DNA of 64,000 nucleotides, taken from NCBI GenBank assembly GCA_942492055.1, contig CALODP010000025.1, positions 1 through 64,000 of the forward strand. The letters run 5' to 3'. The notes beneath the pieces are model-generated. The model was not told the origin of the DNA. It saw nothing but the letters and a program-made list of their open reading frames with translations, and did no database searches. Positions 18,901-27,338 of this stretch are shown here, one piece after another (within the stretch, counting starts at the first letter, position 1; every line of letters starts with the position of its first letter). The translations under genes were made by a program, and so were the position numbers. The DNA is from CALODP01 sp942492055 (GTDB lineage: Bacteria > Bacteroidota > Ignavibacteria > Ignavibacteriales > Melioribacteraceae).

Positions 18901-19215
18901 GTCGGATATGATTAATACATGGTCGGGAACGATTTCTACCCGGTCGGATGCGATTCTCCGGCGGTAGGCAATGATTATTATCCGGTAGGATATGAATTTT
19001 GGGCGGTAGGATATGATTATCATAAGGTCGGTTATGAAATTTTTCCCGTCGGATTTGAATCCCGAGCAGTTGGGAATGTTTTTTCCCCCGTCGAATGTGA
19101 TTCTTAGATGGTCGAATACGATCTTTAGACGGTTGGGAACGATTTCCTTTTGGTAGGCTTCGATTCTTTCATAGTCGGATACGATTTTCAGATAGTGGAT
19201 ATTGTAATTTTGGCG
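18901..19215. repeat. Degenerate 21-bp tandem array B (15 units)
   Basis: Fifteen consecutive 21-bp units with no insertion or deletion (315 bp). The plus-strand consensus is about GTCGGATATGATTTTNNNCCG. In frame from 18901 each unit reads about V-G-[YN]-[DE]-[FYS]-x-x. Val is at position 1 in all 15 units, using all four codons (GTC 8, GTA 4, GTT 2, GTG 1). Gly is at position 2 in 12 of 15, also with all four codons. Position 3 always ends in T or C (TAT/TAC, AAT/AAC, TGT/TGC, TTT/TTC, ATT). Asp or Glu is at position 4 in 13. An ATG-started frame of 62 codons spans 18919-19107, but units 1, 10 and 11 carry in-frame stops and no ribosome site is visible, so a gene is not claimed. Confidence 0.9.
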
Positions 19216-19234
19216 GAGAAGAATGCTGAAGTTT

Positions 19235-19266
19235 AGAAAAAAGAGAGTCCGGCAAAACCGGACTCT
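19235..19266 (-). terminator. Rho-independent terminator after ahcY
   Basis: Perfect 9-bp stem AGAGTCCGG / CCGGACTCT (19244-19252 and 19258-19266) with a 5-nt loop. On the minus strand it is followed by CTTTTTTC. It lies 6 bp past the ahcY stop. Confidence 0.9.
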
Positions 19267-19272
19267 GATTTA

Positions 19273-20550
19273 TTAAGTACCTGCGCTATAGTCGTTCAAG
19301 TATACTTTTTGTTCTTCGGTAAGTTCGTCGATTTCATAACCCATTGTGGATAATTTGATACCGGCGATTTCCTGATCTTGTTCTTCCGGAATATCGATGA
19401 CAACCGGTGCAGATTTGACACCGTCTTTATCCATCTGAGCAAGGTTAATCTGAGCCATGAACTGATTTGCAAAAGACATATCCATTACTTCCGAAGGATG
19501 TCCTTCTGCTGCAGCTAAGTTAACTAATCTACCCTGAGCTAAAAGATAAACTCTTCTTCCGTCTTCCAAAGTATATTCTTCGTTGTTCGCACGAATTGTT
19601 CTCTTATCCTTCTTGAGGGCTTCAAGATCGTTGATATTAATTTCGCAGTCATAGTGACCTGTGTTACAAACAATAGCACCGTCTCTCATGCTTTCGAAAT
19701 GTTTCTTAACGATAACATCTTTTACACCGGTAGCAGTAATGAAGATATCACCAATTTTGGCGGCTTCTTCCATAGGCATTACAGTATGACCTTCCAAAGT
19801 AGCTTTCAAGGCAGCAGTCGGTTTAACTTCGGTAACGATAACGTTAGCGCCCATTCCGGCAGCTCTCATAGCGCAACCTTTACCGCAGTGACCGTAACCG
19901 GCAACTACGAAATTCTTTCCGGCTAATAAAACCGAAGTAGCTCTTAAGATACCGTCAAGTGAAGACTGGCCTGTTCCGTAAACGTTATCGAAATCCCATT
20001 TGGTTTCAGCATCGTTTACAGCGATAACCGGATAAAGAAGTTTTCCATCTGCAGCCATCGCGCGAAGTCTGTGAATACCTGTAGTTGTTTCTTCGGTACC
20101 ACCGATTATTTCGGAAGCTAATTCAGGATATTTGTTATGAATGGTGAAGATAAGATCAGCGCCATCATCCAAAGTTAAGTTTGGTTTCATATCCAAAGTT
20201 CTATCGATTGACCAGTAGAAATCTTCAACAGATTGTCCGTGCCAAGCGTAGATTTCAAGACCGTTTTCAGCTAACGCAGCTGCTACGTCGTCCTGAGTGG
20301 AAAGAGGGTTACAACCACTCCAGCTCACTTTTGCGCCGGCGATCTTTAAGGTCTCTATCAATACTGCAGTTTCTTTGGTAACGTGCAAGCAACCAGCTAT
20401 TCTGTAACCGGTCAATGGTTTTGTCTTACCGAATTTCTCTCTTAAGGCCATCATAACGGGCATTCTTGATTCTGCCCATTCGATTTTCTTACGTCCTTCG
20501 GCAGCAAGACTAATATCTCTTACTTTATATTTCCCTTCAACGTAATCCAT
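19273..20550 (-). CDS. ahcY: Adenosylhomocysteinase
   Basis: Splits S-adenosylhomocysteine to adenosine and homocysteine, removing the product inhibitor of methyltransferases. 425 residues, with bound NAD+. Family motifs: SWSGCNPLSTQDDVAAAL (about residues 75-92), the NAD-binding GYGHCGKGCAMRAAGMGA (about 215-232), and a C-terminal motif region ending with YLNDYSAGT. It is the third gene of a minus-strand unit after metK (18 bp between them), so the window encodes both making SAM and clearing SAH. A strong terminator follows. Confidence 0.96.
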   Translation of the reverse strand: MDYVEGKYKVRDISLAAEGRKKIEWAESRMPVMMALREKFGKTKPLTGYRIAGCLHVTKETAVLIETLKIAGAKVSWSGCNPLSTQDDVAAALAENGLEIYAWHGQSVEDFYWSIDRTLDMKPNLTLDDGADLIFTIHNKYPELASEIIGGTEETTTGIHRLRAMAADGKLLYPVIAVNDAETKWDFDNVYGTGQSSLDGILRATSVLLAGKNFVVAGYGHCGKGCAMRAAGMGANVIVTEVKPTAALKATLEGHTVMPMEEAAKIGDIFITATGVKDVIVKKHFESMRDGAIVCNTGHYDCEININDLEALKKDKRTIRANNEEYTLEDGRRVYLLAQGRLVNLAAAEGHPSEVMDMSFANQFMAQINLAQMDKDGVKSAPVVIDIPEEQDQEIAGIKLSTMGYEIDELTEEQKVYLNDYSAGT

Positions 20551-20568
20551 TAATTATGCTCCTTATTG

Positions 20569-21705
20569 TTATAAGTATTTTTTGAAAGTATCGACTAAAT
20601 CAAGTTTTTCCCATGAGAAAGAATCTCTACCGAAGTGACCGTAAGCCGCAGTAGCTTGGTAGATTGGTCTTCTCAAGTCTAATCTTTCAATAATTCCTTT
20701 TGGTGTAAGATCAACTTCGTTTTTGATTATCTCTGAGATTTTCTCATCGGATAATTTTCCGGTTCCTTTTGTATCAACATGAATTGATACCGGTTCAGCG
20801 ACACCGATAGCATAAGCAACCTGAATCATACATTCTTTAGCTAAGCCAGAGGCTACAACATTTTTGGCAATGTGTCTTGCTGCGTAAGTAGCGCTACGGT
20901 CAACTTTAGAAGGATCCTTTCCTGAGAAAGCGCCACCACCGTGAGGGGCCCATCCGCCGTATGTATCTACGATGATCTTACGTCCTGTAAGTCCGCTATC
21001 TCCGTGAGGTCCGCCAATTTCGAAACGTCCTGTTGGATTAACATAATATTTTGTGTTTTCATCCAAATATTCAACAGGGATAACAGTTTTAATAACGTGT
21101 TCGATAACATCTTCTTTTATTTTTTCCTGTGATACGTCGCCGTCATGTTGTGTGGAAATTACGACCGCGTCGACTCTCAAAGGAGTATTGTTTTCATCAT
21201 ATTCAATAGTTACCTGAGACTTTGAGTCAGGTCTTAAGTAAGGCATCAGGTCAATATTGTTTTTTCTGATCTCAGCCAATTTCTCAACTAATTTGTGAGA
21301 ATATACTATTGGCATAGGCATAAGCTCCGGTGTTTGATCACAAGCATAACCGAACATAATTCCCTGATCTCCTGCTCCTCCCGTGTCAACTCCCATTGCG
21401 ATATCAGGGGATTGAGAATGGATTGCGTTCAAAACACCGCAAGACTCGGAGTCGAATTTATATTCAGCTTTAGTATAACCGATTTTTCTGATTGTATCTC
21501 TAACTACAGTTTCGATATCAACGTAAGCATCGGTTGATACTTCACCACCGACAACAACCAAACCGGTTGTTACGAATGTTTCGCATGCTACACGAGCATT
21601 AGGGTCTTTACTGAAAATCGCGTCCAGTACTCCATCGGAAATTGCGTCGCAAACTTTATCCGGATGTCCTTCTGAAACAGATTCAGATGTAAATAGATAT
21701 GACAT
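20569..21705 (-). CDS. metK: S-adenosylmethionine synthetase
   Basis: Makes SAM from methionine and ATP. 378 residues. Signature motifs: GHPDKVCDAISD near the N-terminus (ATP and Mg binding), GAGDQGIMFGYA (about 115-126), GGPHGDSGLTGRKIIVDTYGG (first 20 residues or so are the P-loop-like motif), and GGGAFSGKDPSKVDRS. The gene sits 24 bp after the nucleotidyltransferase and 18 bp before ahcY, so there is no room for its own riboswitch or promoter in the upstream gap. No SAM-riboswitch core was recognised ahead of the operon. Confidence 0.97.
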   Translation of the reverse strand: MSYLFTSESVSEGHPDKVCDAISDGVLDAIFSKDPNARVACETFVTTGLVVVGGEVSTDAYVDIETVVRDTIRKIGYTKAEYKFDSESCGVLNAIHSQSPDIAMGVDTGGAGDQGIMFGYACDQTPELMPMPIVYSHKLVEKLAEIRKNNIDLMPYLRPDSKSQVTIEYDENNTPLRVDAVVISTQHDGDVSQEKIKEDVIEHVIKTVIPVEYLDENTKYYVNPTGRFEIGGPHGDSGLTGRKIIVDTYGGWAPHGGGAFSGKDPSKVDRSATYAARHIAKNVVASGLAKECMIQVAYAIGVAEPVSIHVDTKGTGKLSDEKISEIIKNEVDLTPKGIIERLDLRRPIYQATAAYGHFGRDSFSWEKLDLVDTFKKYL

Positions 21706-21729
21706 TTATTCCTCTATAGATATATTGAT

Positions 21730-22707
21730 TTAAAAAATTTCTAACTCGGATGAATCACCGGCATTTATCTTTTTGAAATTCCCTCTTACTATCGCGTGAC
21801 TGCCGATAATTGAATTATCGAGTGTTGTCTTCTCTACTTGAGAAAATGAGCTGATAATGGAATTTCTTATTATCGAGTCATTGACAACACAATCTTCCGC
21901 TATAGTAGTATTAGGGCCAATTACACAATTGCTCACTTTTGCGGAAGGAGAAATGTGAACCGGATCTATAATTACTACATTATCTAGAGTGCGATTGGTT
22001 CCGTTTTTCGATAACAGATATTCGTTTGTAGCAAGAAGTGTTTCAGGTTTACCACAATCGTACCAACCTTCAACCGGAAATGTTGAAACTTTTTCCCCTT
22101 TTTCAATCATTAGTTGCAATGCGTCGGTAAGTTGATATTCATTACGTGTTTTTATGCCTTTGTTAACTATCTCTTCCAAACAATTTTTAAGCAATTCGGC
22201 ATTTGCGATGTAATAAAGACCGACTAAGGCCAAACGGGAAACCATTTCAGTAGGTTTTTCAACCAATTTTTTTATTACTCCTCTCTCGGCAATAGCTACT
22301 CCGAATCTTCTCGGATCATCCACCAGCTTTACTCCCAAAGAGGTTTGTTTCTTTTTAAGTACTTCAGTTAACTCCACATCAAAAATAGTATCGCCGAGAA
22401 TAATAAAGATCTCTTCATCATCGAAGGTTGGTGTTGCCATGTAAATGGCGTGGCCTAAACCAAGCATCTCATTTTGTTCAATAAAATCAGCTTTGATCGA
22501 AGGATAGCTTTCTTTTACGTAATCTTCAATCATGTGTCCCAAATGACCAATTATGAATGTTGCTTTATCAATCTTTTCTTCTATTAGCTTGTCTAAAATA
22601 TGCCCTAATATCGGTTTACCTCCCACGTTCAGAAGAACTTTCGGTAAGGAATATGTGTGGGGCTTTAATCGAGTGCCAAAACCGGCAACAGGTATAATAG
22701 CGCGCAT
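21730..22707 (-). CDS. Sugar-1-phosphate nucleotidyltransferase with left-handed beta-helix tail
   Basis: 325-residue NTP-transferase. The N-terminal Rossmann-like domain starts with the pyrophosphorylase signature GFGTRLKPHTYSLPKVLLNVGGKPI (glycine-rich loop plus the PK motif, residues about 9-33). The C-terminal third (about 235-310) has hexapeptide-type repeats (VVNDSIIRNSIISS, LDNSIIGSHAIVRGN), as in trimeric GlmU/GlgC relatives. The nucleotide and sugar cannot be fixed: UDP-, dTDP- or GDP-sugar synthesis is possible. It is the first gene of a unit with metK and ahcY, an unusual partner for them. Confidence 0.85.
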   Translation of the reverse strand: MRAIIPVAGFGTRLKPHTYSLPKVLLNVGGKPILGHILDKLIEEKIDKATFIIGHLGHMIEDYVKESYPSIKADFIEQNEMLGLGHAIYMATPTFDDEEIFIILGDTIFDVELTEVLKKKQTSLGVKLVDDPRRFGVAIAERGVIKKLVEKPTEMVSRLALVGLYYIANAELLKNCLEEIVNKGIKTRNEYQLTDALQLMIEKGEKVSTFPVEGWYDCGKPETLLATNEYLLSKNGTNRTLDNVVIIDPVHISPSAKVSNCVIGPNTTIAEDCVVNDSIIRNSIISSFSQVEKTTLDNSIIGSHAIVRGNFKKINAGDSSELEIF

Positions 22708-22827
22708 ATTTTCCCTTAAATTTAAATTGAAGCCAAAATTTAAAGAAACTCGAAGCTAATTACAAATACGTATTGAATTACTGACTGGCAGTTTGTATGA
22801 TTGAAATTACGAAAAAAAGGAGGAGAA

Positions 22828-23769
22828 ATGAGTAACAGGATTAATAAATTATTCAACATAAAGTACCCGATTATTTCCGGGGGAATGGTTTGGGTGTCCG
22901 GATGGAAATTGGCTTCTGCCGTTTCCAACGAAGGAGGCCTCGGACTAATCGGCGCCGGATCAATGAAGCCTGATTTGTTAAAGGAGCATATAGAGAAATG
23001 CAAAGCGACAACTGATAAACCTTTTGGTGTCAATATTCCTTTGTTAAGGGGGGATGTTGAAGAATTGATTGACGTGGTTATTAAAGAAAAGATTAAGATT
23101 GTTTTTTCTTCGGCCGGAAATCCGGGGAAATTTATTAAGAAATTCAAAGAAAATGATATCACGGTTGTTCATGTAGTTGCTAACGTAAAGCAAGGATTAA
23201 AATCAGAAGCAGTTGGATGTGACGCGGTTGTTGGAGAAGGAGTGGAAGCCGGTGGGCATAACGGGAAAGATGAAATAACTACATTTTGTTTAATCCCTCA
23301 GTTAGCCGATCAACTGAAAATACCGGTTATTGCTGCCGGTGGAATTGCGGACGGAAGAGGAATGCTTGCTGCTTTGAGTCTCGGAGCAGAAGGAGTCCAA
23401 ATTGGGACAAGGTTTGCGACAACCGTTGAGTCTTCAGCTAACACCGAATACAAAACCAGAGTTTGTTCGGCGAATGATTCAGACACAATACTTATTCTCA
23501 AAAAACTTGGAATGGTTCGACTACTCAAAAACAAATTCGGAGAGGATGTAATTGCTCTCGAAAATAAATGTGCCACGGAAGAGAAGCTAAGAGAGCTGTT
23601 GGGTAGGAAACGGGAAATGAAAGGAATCTTCGATGGAGATTTCGAGAACGGTATGATGGAAGCCGGACAGTCTTCCGGACTTATTAAGGAAATACTATCG
23701 GTGAAAGATGTTTTTTCTTCGCTGATTGAAGGATATAATGACGCTCTGAAGAGTAAATCTTTGCTTTAA
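22828..23769 (+). CDS. FMN-dependent oxidoreductase, nitronate monooxygenase / FabK family
   Basis: 313-residue TIM-barrel flavoprotein (NMO, PF03060 type). Visible motifs: IKYPIISGGMVWVSG near the N-terminus, EGGLGLIGAGSM, VGEGVEAGGHNGKDE (about 140-155), and the FMN phosphate site AAGGIADGRGMLAALSLGAEG to QIGTRF (about 180-205). Members act as nitronate monooxygenase, enoyl-ACP reductase II (FabK) or related enzymes. The HNG-type motif with the following Leu-rich segment is compatible with FabK, but this cannot be decided from sequence alone. The ATG at 22828 is chosen because a strong AAAGGAGG site precedes it; the frame is open 27 bp further up. Confidence 0.8.
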   Translation: MSNRINKLFNIKYPIISGGMVWVSGWKLASAVSNEGGLGLIGAGSMKPDLLKEHIEKCKATTDKPFGVNIPLLRGDVEELIDVVIKEKIKIVFSSAGNPGKFIKKFKENDITVVHVVANVKQGLKSEAVGCDAVVGEGVEAGGHNGKDEITTFCLIPQLADQLKIPVIAAGGIADGRGMLAALSLGAEGVQIGTRFATTVESSANTEYKTRVCSANDSDTILILKKLGMVRLLKNKFGEDVIALENKCATEEKLRELLGRKREMKGIFDGDFENGMMEAGQSSGLIKEILSVKDVFSSLIEGYNDALKSKSLL

Positions 23770-23821
23770 GGAATTATCTTTGAGAATCTAATGTTACTAT
23801 TCAAAACAAAATGAGGGACAT

Positions 23822-24538
23822 ATGCCTCTCCCAATTGAGAAAAAACTGGAAAGAATTCGATATAATTTCAAGTATGAAAATGGTCAGGAAAGGAACTTTG
23901 ATATATTTATAGAACCTTCCACCTATAATGTAATCAGAACTGCAAAAGAATTACCTTCGGAGTGGACGGAACTGAAAGATTTCAAATGTCCCCATTGTCC
24001 TCTTGACGAAAATGAATTCAAGTATTGTCCTGTGGCGGTTAATCTCGAAGATATTATTAATTTCTTTAGTGATATTTCCTCCTTTGAGCAAGTTAAAATC
24101 ACGGTGGAATCCGAACGAAGGAATTATTCCAAGATTACATCAACTCAAGAAGGAGTTAGTAGCATCATTGGAATTCTGATGGTAATTAGTGGTTGTCCAA
24201 TTTTAGGAAACCTTAAGCCAATGGTCCGTTTTCATTTGCCCTTCTGTTCGATACAGGAAACCGAAGTACGTGCTTATTCTCTTTATCTGCTTGCGCAATT
24301 TATGAAAGCCAAAAACGGCGATGCGCCGGACTGGAAAATGAATAATCTGAAAAAGGTATATGAGGATTTGACTATCCTGAATAGGAGTATCGCCCAAAAG
24401 ATTGCGGATCTTGAAACTAAGGACGCTAGCATTAATGCGGTAATAATTCTTAATAACTTCGCAAGTTCGGTGACATTCAGTATTGAGGAGAATGATTTCG
24501 AGTATATCGAACCCTTATTGAAAGAGTTCATGAAATAA
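23822..24538 (+). CDS. Uncharacterised protein with Cys-cluster N-terminal motif
   Basis: 238 residues, no signal peptide or membrane segment, function not recognised. The N-terminal half contains a possible metal-binding cluster, FKCPHCPLDENEFKYCPVAVN (Cys at about 55, 58 and 68). A further Cys lies in VISGCPILG in the middle, and PMVRFHLPF follows. The C-terminal half is helical. The paired Cys clusters and the conserved-looking RFHLPF stretch suggest a real, probably conserved family, but I cannot name it with confidence. It starts 52 bp after the flavoenzyme, so the two may be co-transcribed. Confidence 0.7.
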   Translation: MPLPIEKKLERIRYNFKYENGQERNFDIFIEPSTYNVIRTAKELPSEWTELKDFKCPHCPLDENEFKYCPVAVNLEDIINFFSDISSFEQVKITVESERRNYSKITSTQEGVSSIIGILMVISGCPILGNLKPMVRFHLPFCSIQETEVRAYSLYLLAQFMKAKNGDAPDWKMNNLKKVYEDLTILNRSIAQKIADLETKDASINAVIILNNFASSVTFSIEENDFEYIEPLLKEFMK

Positions 24539-24735
24539 TACCACGCTTTTTATCCTTATAGGAAAAAGGAAAAACTCATTGGAACAAAACATCTGCCATG
24601 AAGTAAACATGTAGTGTTTCGGGGGAGAAATAGTTTTTTAAAAATGTATAATAGGGTTTACCTTACTTTTAGTCATGGAAATACTTAATTTTGTAGCTTT
24701 CCGAAATGAAGTAATTTTTATTAATAGAGTATTTG

Positions 24736-25881
24736 ATGAAGCAAATTGTTGTTCTTGGATCCAGCGGATCTATTGGTGTAAATACGTTAAATGTTGTAAG
24801 AGAATTTCCCGAGGCTTTTTCAATCAAGGCGCTTACTGTTAACTCCAGCATCGATGTGCTTGAAGAACAGATTGAGGAATTCAAGCCGTCCACAGTGGTA
24901 GTGCGAAATGAAAAAGCTGCTCAGGGTTTAAGGAATCGAGTCGGTGATAAATGCAAAGTACTTGAAGGAGAAGAAGGATTACTCGCCGTTACCCGAGATG
25001 AGGAGTATGATATTCTTGTTTCGGCCCTAGTTGGATTTGCGGGACTTGCTCCCACTATCGAAGGAATAAAAAGAAAGAAAAGAATAGCTCTGGCTAATAA
25101 GGAAACTCTCGTTGTAGCGGGTAAAATTATTACCGAGCTTTGCGCGAAATATGGCGCGGAAATGTTACCGGTGGATTCGGAACATAGTGCTATCTTTCAA
25201 TGTCTTGTAGGGGAAAAACAGAAAGAAGTTAACAAACTTATTTTAACAGCTTCGGGTGGCCCTTTTAGAACAAGACCTAAAGAAGAACTGAAAAATGTTA
25301 CTGTGAAGGATGCGTTAAATCATCCTAATTGGAAAATGGGGAATAAAATTACCATCGATTCCGCTACGATGATGAATAAGGGGCTCGAAGTAATTGAAGC
25401 ACATTGGCTTTTCGGCCTTAATAAAGAAAGAATAGAAGTTGTTATTCATCCGCAGTCCATTATTCATTCTATGGTAGAGTTTGTTGATATGACAATAAAA
25501 GCGCAGATGAGTACTCCCGATATGAAGCTTCCTATTCAATATGCGTTGTCTTATCCCGAAAGATTTAATAGTAATTTCGTTACCACCGAGCTACCCAAAT
25601 TGAGAGAATTAACTTTCTTCGAACCTGATCAGGAAACTTTCGAATGTTTGAAACTCGCTTACGAGGTCATGGAAGTCGGTGGAACAGCTCCTTGTATCTT
25701 AAACGCCGCTAATGAAGTAGCTGTCGATAAGTTTTTGAAAGGACAGATTGGTTTTCTTGATATTGCCGAACTCGTTAAAAGAGCTTTGGATAAAGTAGAA
25801 AACCATGTTAACCCCGATCTTAAAACTATTTTCGAAATTGATCGTCAAACAAGAGAGTTTGCGGTAAATATTTTTAACTAA
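24736..25881 (+). CDS. dxr: 1-deoxy-D-xylulose 5-phosphate reductoisomerase
   Basis: Second step of the MEP isoprenoid pathway: converts DXP to MEP with NADPH and a divalent metal. 381 residues. NADPH-binding VLGSSGSIGVNTLNVV lies at about residues 5-20, ALANKETLVVAG at about 115-126, the metal/substrate motif PVDSEHSAIFQ at about 145-155, and KGLEVIEAHWLFG at about 215-227. The ATG at 24736 is used (a TTG precedes it in frame). TAATTTTG at 24686-24693 resembles a promoter -7 element but lacks a matching -33 element. Followed by rseP 14 bp later, as is common in bacteria. Confidence 0.96.
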   Translation: MKQIVVLGSSGSIGVNTLNVVREFPEAFSIKALTVNSSIDVLEEQIEEFKPSTVVVRNEKAAQGLRNRVGDKCKVLEGEEGLLAVTRDEEYDILVSALVGFAGLAPTIEGIKRKKRIALANKETLVVAGKIITELCAKYGAEMLPVDSEHSAIFQCLVGEKQKEVNKLILTASGGPFRTRPKEELKNVTVKDALNHPNWKMGNKITIDSATMMNKGLEVIEAHWLFGLNKERIEVVIHPQSIIHSMVEFVDMTIKAQMSTPDMKLPIQYALSYPERFNSNFVTTELPKLRELTFFEPDQETFECLKLAYEVMEVGGTAPCILNAANEVAVDKFLKGQIGFLDIAELVKRALDKVENHVNPDLKTIFEIDRQTREFAVNIFN

Positions 25882-25895
25882 TAGGAAAGCTTTAG

Positions 25896-27251
25896 ATGGA
25901 TTATATAATTTATTTCGTTATTACAATTGGAATTTTGGTCTTTGTTCATGAACTGGGGCATTTTTTGGCTGCCAAGTTGTGCAAAATGAGAGCTAGTGTT
26001 TTTGCTTTGGGTTTTGGCCGAAGAATAATTGGTTGGAATAAAATAACCGGATTTACCATGGGACCATTATCTGAGGATTTGGAGTTAGGAGACCATACCG
26101 ATTATCGTTTAAGTATGCTTCCCTTGGGTGGATATGTTAAAATTTCCGGAATGATTGACGAAAGCTTCGATACTTCTTTTGCCGGTAAAGCTCCCGAACC
26201 ATATGAATTCAGAGCAAAGCCTGCTTACCAAAAACTATTTGTAATCTCTGCCGGCGTTTTGATGAATTTCCTTCTTACTTTGGTGATTTTTTCTATGTTA
26301 AACTTCACCACTGGGAAAAAGATTATAAAAAGCACAACTATAGGGCAGATAGAGAAAGGAAGCCTAGCTATGCAGTTTGGTTTCCAATCATATGATAAGA
26401 TACTGGAAATAAATAAAAAAGAAGTTGATAGTTACTCTGAAGTAATTAATGGCCTTTTAGTAGATAAAGTTGGTAAAGATAAACAGATAAAAGTCTTAAG
26501 AGATGGTGAAGAAAAGGACTTTATAATATCTGCCGATGTATTTAAAGAAGCAGACCTTAATTCGTTATACTTACCTGTCGGAGATATAGCAACAATTGTT
26601 GGCAAAGTTGTTCCTGGATCTCCTGCGGAAGAAGCCGGAATTATCGAGAGAGATGCATTTTTTACCTTAAATGGCAAAAAGATAAAAGGAGCCCAGGATG
26701 TGGTTACAACTTTTTCCGAAAGTAAGGATAAGGCTGTAGCTGCAACATTCTTGCGAGGAAAAGATACTGTCGCACTGTCAGTTGTTCCAAGTATCGAAGG
26801 TAGAATTGGAATTCAATTAGGTTATGAATACATCGGTGATTTTGAGATTGTAAATTTCGGAGTCTTCTCTTCAATTGGAGAAGGTTTCAAGGACATTGTG
26901 TACTCTGTAGAAACTACTTTTGCTTTTATTAAGAGTGTCTTCGTTGGTGAAACTAAGATGAGCTCCGCCTTCGGAGGACCGGTGAAGATTGCAAAAATTG
27001 CTGCGGAATCTGCCGATATGGGGATAGTTCCTTTTCTAAAATTCTTGGCTGCAATTAGTCTTAGTTTAGCAATTATTAATATTCTTCCGTTCCCTGTTTT
27101 AGACGGAGGACATTTTGTTATTATTCTTATAGAGGCAATTTTGCGTCGTGAAATTCCTCTTAAAATAAAAATTGCCATACAAAATGCGGGTGTAATCATT
27201 TTATTAGCACTTATGGCTTTCATTATTTACAGCGATATCGTATCTTTGTAG
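25896..27251 (+). CDS. rseP: RIP (site-2) zinc metalloprotease
   Basis: Membrane-embedded protease that cuts anti-sigma factors and remnant signal peptides inside the membrane. 451 residues. The zinc motif HELGH is His18-Glu19...His22 in the first transmembrane helix; the third ligand motif PFPVLDGGHF is near residue 400. Central PDZ domains are visible as GLVSPGSPAEEAGI-like segments (VGKVVPGSPAEEAGII). An odd point is the expanded loop with YRLSMLPLGGYVKISGM, normal for the family. It could act on the anti-sigma-like protein encoded about 5 kb away, but this is only inference. Operon with dxr. Confidence 0.94.
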   Translation: MDYIIYFVITIGILVFVHELGHFLAAKLCKMRASVFALGFGRRIIGWNKITGFTMGPLSEDLELGDHTDYRLSMLPLGGYVKISGMIDESFDTSFAGKAPEPYEFRAKPAYQKLFVISAGVLMNFLLTLVIFSMLNFTTGKKIIKSTTIGQIEKGSLAMQFGFQSYDKILEINKKEVDSYSEVINGLLVDKVGKDKQIKVLRDGEEKDFIISADVFKEADLNSLYLPVGDIATIVGKVVPGSPAEEAGIIERDAFFTLNGKKIKGAQDVVTTFSESKDKAVAATFLRGKDTVALSVVPSIEGRIGIQLGYEYIGDFEIVNFGVFSSIGEGFKDIVYSVETTFAFIKSVFVGETKMSSAFGGPVKIAKIAAESADMGIVPFLKFLAAISLSLAIINILPFPVLDGGHFVIILIEAILRREIPLKIKIAIQNAGVIILLALMAFIIYSDIVSL

Positions 27252-27267
27252 TCTTATTTTTTGATAA

Positions 27268-27298
27268 CTCAGGCGAGATGACTCCTATTTCGTCTGAG
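27268..27298 (+). terminator. Weak hairpin after rseP
   Basis: CTCAGGCGA (27268-27276) pairs with TCGTCTGAG (27290-27298), 9 bp with one G-T pair. The following bases GGGTGTTTC are not a proper T run, so termination is uncertain. Confidence 0.35.
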
Positions 27299-27338
27299 GG
27301 GTGTTTCAAGGAAGTCTAATTTCCTAGTATAAATTCCC

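Noticed and set aside
18919..19107. 62-residue protein of heptad repeats as a real gene
   Set aside because: No ribosome site, flanked by stop-containing units, and tandem repeats can give open frames by chance. Kept as a repeat with an open question.
18901..19215. CRISPR array or direct-repeat origin
   Set aside because: No spacer, no cas genes; units are contiguous. An origin would need DnaA boxes, which are not seen.
20569..21729. SAM riboswitch before metK
   Set aside because: Only 24 bp separate it from the upstream gene, too short; nothing like the SAM core is present.
22801..22827. Longer start of the flavoenzyme
   Set aside because: Nine extra residues lack family resemblance; the strong AAAGGAGG site fixes the ATG at 22828.
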